Made by a program: the position numbers and the translations under genes. A model generated the notes under the pieces. That model had not been told where the DNA came from. It made no database searches and saw nothing but the letters and a program-made list of their open reading frames with translations. Positions 5,993 to 11,485 of a stretch of DNA of 11,485 nt are shown in pieces; positions within the stretch are counted from its first letter, which is position 1, and each line of letters begins with the position of its first letter. Source of the DNA: Nitrospirota bacterium (lineage in GTDB: Bacteria; Nitrospirota; Thermodesulfovibrionia; Thermodesulfovibrionales; UBA1546); contig SCSY01000020.1 of NCBI GenBank assembly GCA_004298625.1, positions 1 through 11,485 of the forward strand, written 5' to 3'.

Positions 5993-8900
5993 AGTCCCTC
6001 CTTTAAAGGTAAAAATACTCTGAATGTTGTCCCTATGCCCACTATGCTTTCAACCTCTATCCTGCCTTTATGCTCCTCGATAATCCTGTTGGTAATTGCA
6101 AGTCCAAGCCCTGTGCCCGAGGCCTTTGTCGTATAAAACGGGCTGAAGATAAAAGGCAAATCTTTTTCGTCTATGCCGGGGCCTGTATCGCTTATCTCAA
6201 CCACAACGGAATTTTCTCCTGCATAAGTCTTTACTGCTATGGTGCCCTGCGTGGTCAATGCCTGAATGGCATTGTTGAATATATTGAGCAATGCCTCTTT
6301 TACCCTGTTAGGGTCCATAAAGACCTGCGGCGCCTCCCCGAGGTCTTTTAAAATACCAATCCCTCTTTCCTTCAGGTCTGCTTCTACCAACGATACTATA
6401 TCATTAATAAGTTTGTTAATATCAACCCTCTCTTTTGACAGCCGGGCCTCTTTTACAAAGCCCAGTATCTCCTTAAGAATATCCTCAAGCCTTCCCACCT
6501 CTTTTGCTATGATGCCTGCATATTCCTTAAGATTCCCGTCAAGCTTACCCTCGAGTCTTCTCGCAAATCCCCCGACAGACACAAGCGGGTTTCTAATCTC
6601 ATGCGCCACCTTTGCCGCAACTTCGCCGAGGGCCGCCATCCTTTCCGCTGCAATCAGCTTCTCCCTGAGGTTATTCAATTCAGTGATATTCCTGACAACG
6701 TGAACCGTGCCGAGAAATTCCCCTCCTGCATCAAAGACAGGGGAACTCGATGTTAAAAATGTTCCTCCAAGATGCTTGTCCTCAATCTCTTCGATATATG
6801 CCTTCATTGTTGTAACCGTCTTATGGTGCGGACATTCCGTCCACGGTTCGTCCATGCCGTGGAATATTTCGTAACATTTCCTTCCCACGATCTCCTCGGC
6901 AGGCATTCCTATCTTGTCGGCCACCGCCTTGTTTATATTTTTAATCGTGTAGTCCTTATCGGTAATATAAACCATATCCGAGATGGACCTGAAGATATTC
7001 TCCAGTTCGGCCTCTGCGCGCGATACCTTTTCAAACAGCCTTGCGCTCTCAATGGCGCTCGCAACCTGATTCGCAAAACCGTTTAGAAATTTCATATCCT
7101 CATCAGTTATCAGCCGCCTGGTAAAAAAATTATCCACCCATAAAACACCTATGACCCTGTCCCTTGAGATCAACGGCACAGAGGCATACGCCTGGGTTCC
7201 AAGCTGCTGTATAAGAATAAGATCAGATAAAGGCTCATCTTTAACATCCTGCACATTAACAGACATCCTATCTTTAACCGTACGCGTAAGCACAGTCTCA
7301 TCTTCAAGGGAAAGCTCCATGCCGAGAGCCAACCTGTCAAGAAAGGAGTCCTTTCTCAGAGGGCCTGTTTCTATGTCCTGCATAATATCCGGGAGCGTCC
7401 TCTTTTCTATCGAGAGTTTTTCCCATATACCCCATGCCTCTTCAGGACTTGCAGGCCCGACGCCCATAGCGCCTTTCACAACGCCCTTTTTCTCATCAAC
7501 AAGGAAGAGTATCGCCCTGTTAAAACCGAGTCCGTCACTCATCGTCACCGCAGTCAATACCATCCTGAGCAGCCTGTCAAGATCCAGCGTGCCCCTCATT
7601 GCAGAGCTTATGAAAAATAACCTCGACAGTTCCTGATTCCTTCTTATGAGTTCCTTTTCAACACGCTTCCTTTCCGATATATCCCTCGATATTCCGCTTA
7701 TCCCTATAACCTCCCCTGCCGAGTCTTTTATAGGCGAAAGCGTCAGGCTCACCTCTATTATCGAACCGTCCTTTTTCTGCCTTAAGGTCTCTATATCCTT
7801 GAGGAGTTCTCCTTTTTTTAGTCTTTCGATATTGCCTTTTTCCGCTTCTATGAGGAAATGAGGGGCAAACGGCAGAAATTTGCCGACAGCCTCAAGCTCT
7901 GTGTAACCGAATGTCCTTTCGGCACCCTGATTCCATGAGGTTATAATTCCGGCAAGATCAGACGTAACTATGGCATCCGCTGAATTGCCTATGAGGCTTT
8001 CAAGGTAGTCCTTTGTCTGCGCAACCTCTTTATAAAGCCCAAGTATCTCCTCGTGATAAAGTATCCTGTCGGTTATATCCTGTATAAATACAACGCTTTC
8101 GATAATATTGCCGGCCTCATCCTTAATCGGATATGACGTCAGCTCCGCATAGTTCACTCCCTTGGACTGTGTTATAGAGTTTATCTCGCCTGTTTCATAC
8201 GTAACCTTGGCAACACAATGAGGGCATATCCCCTCTTCTTTTTTATGAAAAATTTCTATTGCGCTTTTACCCACCATCTCGCCGGCAGTCTTATTGGCCC
8301 AATCCTCCACAAATTTGTTTACCGACATTATCTCGAAGTCTTTCCCGAGGGTAACGATGCCGCCCTGCACGCTGTCAAAGAGGATGTCCATTCTCTTTTT
8401 TGCTTCAACAGCCTGCCTTTCACTCAGGCGTCCACTTTCGTAAATCCTTGCCTTTCCTATAGCAACCGCTGATATCGCCGCAAAGGCAATTGCCGTATTC
8501 ATATCATCAACAGAAAACGACATAACACTTCCATCCATGCCCATCTTGTCATAAAGGCCGAGCGTCCCTATAACCTCCCCGCCGACCTTAAACGGCACAC
8601 ATACTACGGATTTAACGTCAATTACAGGCACTCTCATACCTGGCGGCATTTTGGATACATCTTCGACAAGCAGGGGTTTAGCCTCTTTTGCGACCCACCC
8701 GGCTATGCCGTCCCCAAGCGCCAGATCCATCTGCTCCTTTAAGCCCTCTGATAGCCCGTAAGAAGCCTTTATTCTCAGAATATCATCCTCCAGCAGCCTG
8801 ATAATGCAGCCTCTTGCCTCAAGAAGTTTTGTAATCTCAAAGGCAACTATCCTTAGAAGTTCATCCAGATCCGTTACCGAGGTGACGGTTGTGCCTAATT

Positions 8901-10182
8901 CATATAAAACCGTAAGCTTCTGCAATTGGTTTTTTGTTGAGGTGTAGAGTTCGGAATTTCTTACAACAGAGCTTATGGTATGCGCGAGTATGACAAGCGT
9001 GTTCAGCTCATCTTCCCTGAAGCCATGCGTCTCGTAGCTCTTGAGCGCGAGCAGTCCAAAACAATGGCTGTCCCTGACAATCGGAACTACAAGCAAAGAT
9101 CCGAACTTGCCGAAAGCATCAAATTCCCCCTTCCCTGCTTTATCTATACCATTTATGACCACAGGCTTGAGATTTTTAATAACTCCCTCCACTATATTGT
9201 TATCCAGCGGAAGGCATTTGTTCCCGTTCGCCGCTTCTGTTTCATTGCTCGCCTCAAGACAGAAAGCATTTCTTTCATGCCTGAAAAGATATATGGAGCA
9301 TGTTCCTTTACCGAGCTTATCGGCCACTGTATCTGCAATCAGGCTTAGCGCATCTTTGAGTTCGGGCGTAGTGGCTGCTATCCTGGCTGTCTCGAGCAGC
9401 AGCTCTGTTTCCGTAAGCCTGTTCTGTATCTTTACGCTTGAATCCTGGAGCTTTTCCACCATCTCATCAAATCTTTTGGAAATTAATCCCAATTCATCCT
9501 TTTTAACGGAACCTATCCTGTGGGTTAAGTCTCCCTTGCTTATCATCTCTGTTGCCTTGAGCAGGTCATTAAACGGCGACGTAATCATCTTTTTCATGAA
9601 GAGGGTAAGGGATATGAATGCAAAGGAGCTCAGGACAAACAGGGCGGCAAGATAAAATGCCATCTGCCTTTCAATCTTTTCACCCTCGCCGATAGCTGCG
9701 GTGAGAGCGCTTATCGAGCCCGTACGCAAGGCATCCATTTTTTCACGCAGGGATCCTTCTTTTTCCTCAAGCCTGAGCAATATAATCAGCACATCCCTGT
9801 CTCCAACAGGCTGCTCTGCAGACATGACGGCATTTGCCACTTCCTTCAACTCCTCAAAATCTTTTCCTATAACCTCTATGGTCTCCTTGTCCCGCACAGA
9901 CCTATGCAGCCGGCTAAAGGTCGTATAGACATTCTTTAGTTTTTCCCTGTAGTCTTTTTTGAATTTACCCCTCCCCGTGATAGCCCAGCCCTCGGCAGTC
10001 ATGACAAAATCCACTACCGATGATTTCCATTCCTCGTAAAGGTTATATTCCTCTGTGACCGACTTCTGATTTGCAAAGTTGCTGCTCATGCGGTTAAAAA
10101 TAAAAAAGCTTCCGGCAACAAGCCCTGCTGTCAGCAAAATAAAGGCTATCGAAAAAATTGTAAGTTTTGCCCTGAGGCCCAT
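5989..10182 (-). CDS. Large membrane-bound multi-sensor histidine kinase (CHASE3-like, HAMP, 3 GAF, 3 PAS)
   Basis: A 1397-residue sensor kinase. TM1 spans about residues 7-29. An extracytoplasmic helical sensor of about 140 residues follows, with a CHASE3-like segment (EGWAITGRGKFKKDYREKL, 64-82). TM2 is about 176-196 and HAMP about 197-249. The cytoplasmic domains in order are GAF (about 262-410), GAF (425-580), PAS (597-705), PAS (722-837, ending GISRDISERKR), GAF (855-1050) and PAS (1058-1170). The dimerisation domain carries the phospho-accepting H1194 in VAHEIRNPL. The ATPase has an N box around N1300-N1304, DTGPG (1332-1336), FSPFYTTK (1346-1353) and GTGLGLA (1356-1362). All kinase motifs are intact. 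PAS1 has a CPHC motif (653-656); PAS3 has C1103 and ECPHH (1116-1120), possible metal or redox sites. GAGGGG precedes the ATG, within 8 nt of the glgA stop. The signal is unknown; it feeds the overlapping receiver gene. Confidence 0.95.
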   Translation of the reverse strand: MGLRAKLTIFSIAFILLTAGLVAGSFFIFNRMSSNFANQKSVTEEYNLYEEWKSSVVDFVMTAEGWAITGRGKFKKDYREKLKNVYTTFSRLHRSVRDKETIEVIGKDFEELKEVANAVMSAEQPVGDRDVLIILLRLEEKEGSLREKMDALRTGSISALTAAIGEGEKIERQMAFYLAALFVLSSFAFISLTLFMKKMITSPFNDLLKATEMISKGDLTHRIGSVKKDELGLISKRFDEMVEKLQDSSVKIQNRLTETELLLETARIAATTPELKDALSLIADTVADKLGKGTCSIYLFRHERNAFCLEASNETEAANGNKCLPLDNNIVEGVIKNLKPVVINGIDKAGKGEFDAFGKFGSLLVVPIVRDSHCFGLLALKSYETHGFREDELNTLVILAHTISSVVRNSELYTSTKNQLQKLTVLYELGTTVTSVTDLDELLRIVAFEITKLLEARGCIIRLLEDDILRIKASYGLSEGLKEQMDLALGDGIAGWVAKEAKPLLVEDVSKMPPGMRVPVIDVKSVVCVPFKVGGEVIGTLGLYDKMGMDGSVMSFSVDDMNTAIAFAAISAVAIGKARIYESGRLSERQAVEAKKRMDILFDSVQGGIVTLGKDFEIMSVNKFVEDWANKTAGEMVGKSAIEIFHKKEEGICPHCVAKVTYETGEINSITQSKGVNYAELTSYPIKDEAGNIIESVVFIQDITDRILYHEEILGLYKEVAQTKDYLESLIGNSADAIVTSDLAGIITSWNQGAERTFGYTELEAVGKFLPFAPHFLIEAEKGNIERLKKGELLKDIETLRQKKDGSIIEVSLTLSPIKDSAGEVIGISGISRDISERKRVEKELIRRNQELSRLFFISSAMRGTLDLDRLLRMVLTAVTMSDGLGFNRAILFLVDEKKGVVKGAMGVGPASPEEAWGIWEKLSIEKRTLPDIMQDIETGPLRKDSFLDRLALGMELSLEDETVLTRTVKDRMSVNVQDVKDEPLSDLILIQQLGTQAYASVPLISRDRVIGVLWVDNFFTRRLITDEDMKFLNGFANQVASAIESARLFEKVSRAEAELENIFRSISDMVYITDKDYTIKNINKAVADKIGMPAEEIVGRKCYEIFHGMDEPWTECPHHKTVTTMKAYIEEIEDKHLGGTFLTSSSPVFDAGGEFLGTVHVVRNITELNNLREKLIAAERMAALGEVAAKVAHEIRNPLVSVGGFARRLEGKLDGNLKEYAGIIAKEVGRLEDILKEILGFVKEARLSKERVDINKLINDIVSLVEADLKERGIGILKDLGEAPQVFMDPNRVKEALLNIFNNAIQALTTQGTIAVKTYAGENSVVVEISDTGPGIDEKDLPFIFSPFYTTKASGTGLGLAITNRIIEEHKGRIEVESIVGIGTTFRVFLPLKEGL

Positions 10183-10184
10183 AT

Positions 10185-10192
10185 CCCCTCTT
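10185..10192 (-). promoter_or_regulatory. Ribosome binding site of the histidine kinase gene
   Basis: On the minus strand AAGAGGGG lies just before the ATG at 10182 and overlaps the glgA TAA stop. This strong site supports the chosen start and suggests translation of the kinase follows directly from glgA. Confidence 0.65.
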
Positions 10193-11485
10193 ATTGCCTT
10201 TTCAGTTTTATAGCCCGGCTATAAAGTTCGATATATTTCTTTGCAGAGCTTCCCCATGAAAAATCCATCTTCATTGCATTAAGAATCAATTTCTGCCATT
10301 TCAGCTTATCGGAATAAACACAGATGGCCCTTTTCAGACATTCGGAAAAAGCAGACGGAGCGTAACCTGAAAAAAGAAAACCCGTGCCGTTGCCTGTCGG
10401 CGCTTCATAGTCCATAACCGTATCCGCAAGCCCGCCGGTCTTTCTCGCGACCGGGATCGTTCCGTATCTCATGGCAATGAGCTGTCCCAGGCCGCAAGGT
10501 TCGTATAGCGAAGGCATCAGGAATATATCTGCTCCGGCGTATATCTTATGGGCCAGGTGGTCTTCAAACCCTATATTTACATATACCCTGCCCTTATATG
10601 TTTTCACAGCGTCGGATAATTTCTTCTGAAAAAAATCATCTCCCCTGCCGAGGATGACAAGGTTTACGCCTGTTGAAATGATTTCCCCGATGGACTCTAA
10701 AACAAGGTCCATCCCCTTCTGGCTGGACAGCCTGCCCACCATGCCTGCAACGGGCATTTCGACATCCGGTTTTATTGAGCAGTCTTTCAGGAGCTGCAGT
10801 TTGCATTTTTTTTGCCTTCGATATTCTCGATGCAATAATTTTTTTGTATCAGGCGGTCTGAATCCGGGTTCCATTCGCTGTAGTCTATTCCGTTTACGAT
10901 CCCTGCAAGAGCCGACGCCCTCTTCCTCAAGAGACCGTCAAGCCCGAATCCGTGTTCCCTCGTTAATATCTCCCTTGCGTAGTTGTTGCTGACCGTGGTT
11001 ATGTAATCTGCAAATATCAACCCGGCCTTCAAAAAATTTATCTTCCCGTAAAACTCAATCCCCTCAGGATTAAACCATACCGGATCAAGCCCGGTTAACG
11101 GCATCGCAGAGGGAGGGAACAATCCCTGATAGCCGAGATTATGAATTGTAATTACCGAAGCAGTCCCGCTGAAGAATCTGTCGGACCTGTACAATGTCTT
11201 AAGATACATGGGCAATAACCCGGTCTGCCAGTCATTGCAATGAATCACATCCGGCTTGAATTCAAGCGCCTTGCACGCCTCAAGTATTCCCCTTGCAAAA
11301 AAAACAAAGCGCGCCGCATTATCGGGATAGTCGCCTGCGGGGCTGCCGTAGAGGTCGTCCCTGTTAAAAAATTCATTGCACTCTATAAAATACGCCCCGG
11401 CCTTATCCGGCGTGCCGTAGCTGAATATCCTGCCTGAAATATTATTGTTGCCTACAGGCGCCTTAATCTTCAGTCCGGTATTTTT
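10191..11485 (-). CDS. glgA: Glycogen synthase GlgA (partial 5' end beyond window; one-base frameshift at 10806-10813)
   Basis: GT5-family glycogen synthase, which elongates alpha-1,4-glucan from ADP-glucose (or UDP-glucose) in the cytoplasm. About 432 of an expected 480 codons are visible; the N-terminal part with the KxGGL motif lies outside. Upstream frame (11485 to 10787): YFIECNEFF, YGSPAGDYPDNAARF, PDVIHCNDWQTGLLP, TIHNLGYQG, TTVSNNYAREIL, GIVNGIDYSEWNPD. Downstream frame (to 10191): GMVGRLSSQKGMDL, the catalytic EPCGLGQLIAMRYGTIP, RKTGGLADTV, and the C-terminal FSWGSSAKKYIELY. The frames join at an A8 run: one additional A gives IEGKKKCKLQLLKD and a continuous family-like protein, while as written the first frame stops after NANCSS. 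No other lesion is visible and both halves are well conserved, so a sequencing or assembly error, a recent mutation, or slippage decoding are the options. Eight nt separate it from the sensor kinase gene. Confidence 0.93.
10806..10813 (-). other. A8 homopolymer at the glgA frameshift point
   Basis: Plus-strand T8, so A8 in the glgA sense strand, read as GGC AAA AAA AAT. Adding one A, or slipping back one base at the last AAA codon, restores the reading frame exactly where family conservation requires it. A second run of eight (T8 in the sense strand) in the same gene near 11297-11304 leaves the frame intact. Confidence 0.85.

Noticed and set aside
6266..6703. Plus-strand open frame of 145 residues opposite the kinase catalytic region
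   Set aside because: It is antisense to the HisKA/HATPase motifs, with no recognisable fold or ribosome site.
9041..9655. Plus-strand open frame of 204 residues opposite the kinase
   Set aside because: It is Ser/Leu-rich antisense shadow sequence with no domain, lying across the HAMP/GAF coding region of the intact kinase gene.
10191..11248. Two separate overlapping genes in the glgA region
   Set aside because: The two frames hold consecutive halves of a single glycogen synthase and meet at an A8 run, so they are one gene with a frameshift.
1..11485. CRISPR arrays, tRNA/rRNA genes, insertion sequences or integrase
   Set aside because: I found no regularly spaced repeats of CRISPR size, no tRNA-like cloverleaf and no transposase or integrase motifs in any frame. 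The window is almost fully occupied by protein genes.

Overview
Every convincing gene in this window lies on the minus strand, so it is read from high to low coordinates. Base composition is moderate (about 45% GC by eye). Shine-Dalgarno-dependent starts, a glycogen synthase and a very large GAF/PAS histidine kinase with Cys-containing PAS domains suggest a Gram-negative, probably anaerobic environmental bacterium of the Nitrospirota/Desulfobacterota kind. That placement is an inference from protein style and was not tested.

Region A (11485 to 4444) looks like one transcription unit. It starts with the 3' ~90% of glycogen synthase glgA, which enters from outside the window and is split by a one-base homopolymer frameshift. 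An 8-nt gap separates it from a 1397-residue membrane hybrid-sensor-style histidine kinase (TM-CHASE3-like-TM-HAMP-GAF-GAF-PAS-PAS-GAF-PAS-HisKA-HATPase). A 4-nt ATGA overlap leads to a receiver-only response regulator, followed 7 nt later by an RlmD/RumA-type iron-sulfur rRNA uracil-C5 methyltransferase.

Region B (4443 to 4347) is the only real intergenic space. It holds a long AT-rich inverted repeat and, next to it, a near-consensus sigma70 promoter (TTGACA-N18-TATAAA) aimed at region C.

Region C (4328 to 1) is a type I restriction-modification operon with extra cargo, in the order hsdM, nucleotidyltransferase-fold protein, winged-helix protein, hsdS. hsdS runs off the left edge and hsdR is not in view. 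The four genes are packed with 2-nt gaps or overlaps, so they should be co-transcribed. The nucleotidyltransferase/winged-helix pair between the modification and specificity genes is the most interesting part of the window: it resembles AbiE-like toxin-antitoxin logic and may guard or regulate the RM system. hsdS was read directly from the sequence because it has no stop codon inside the window.
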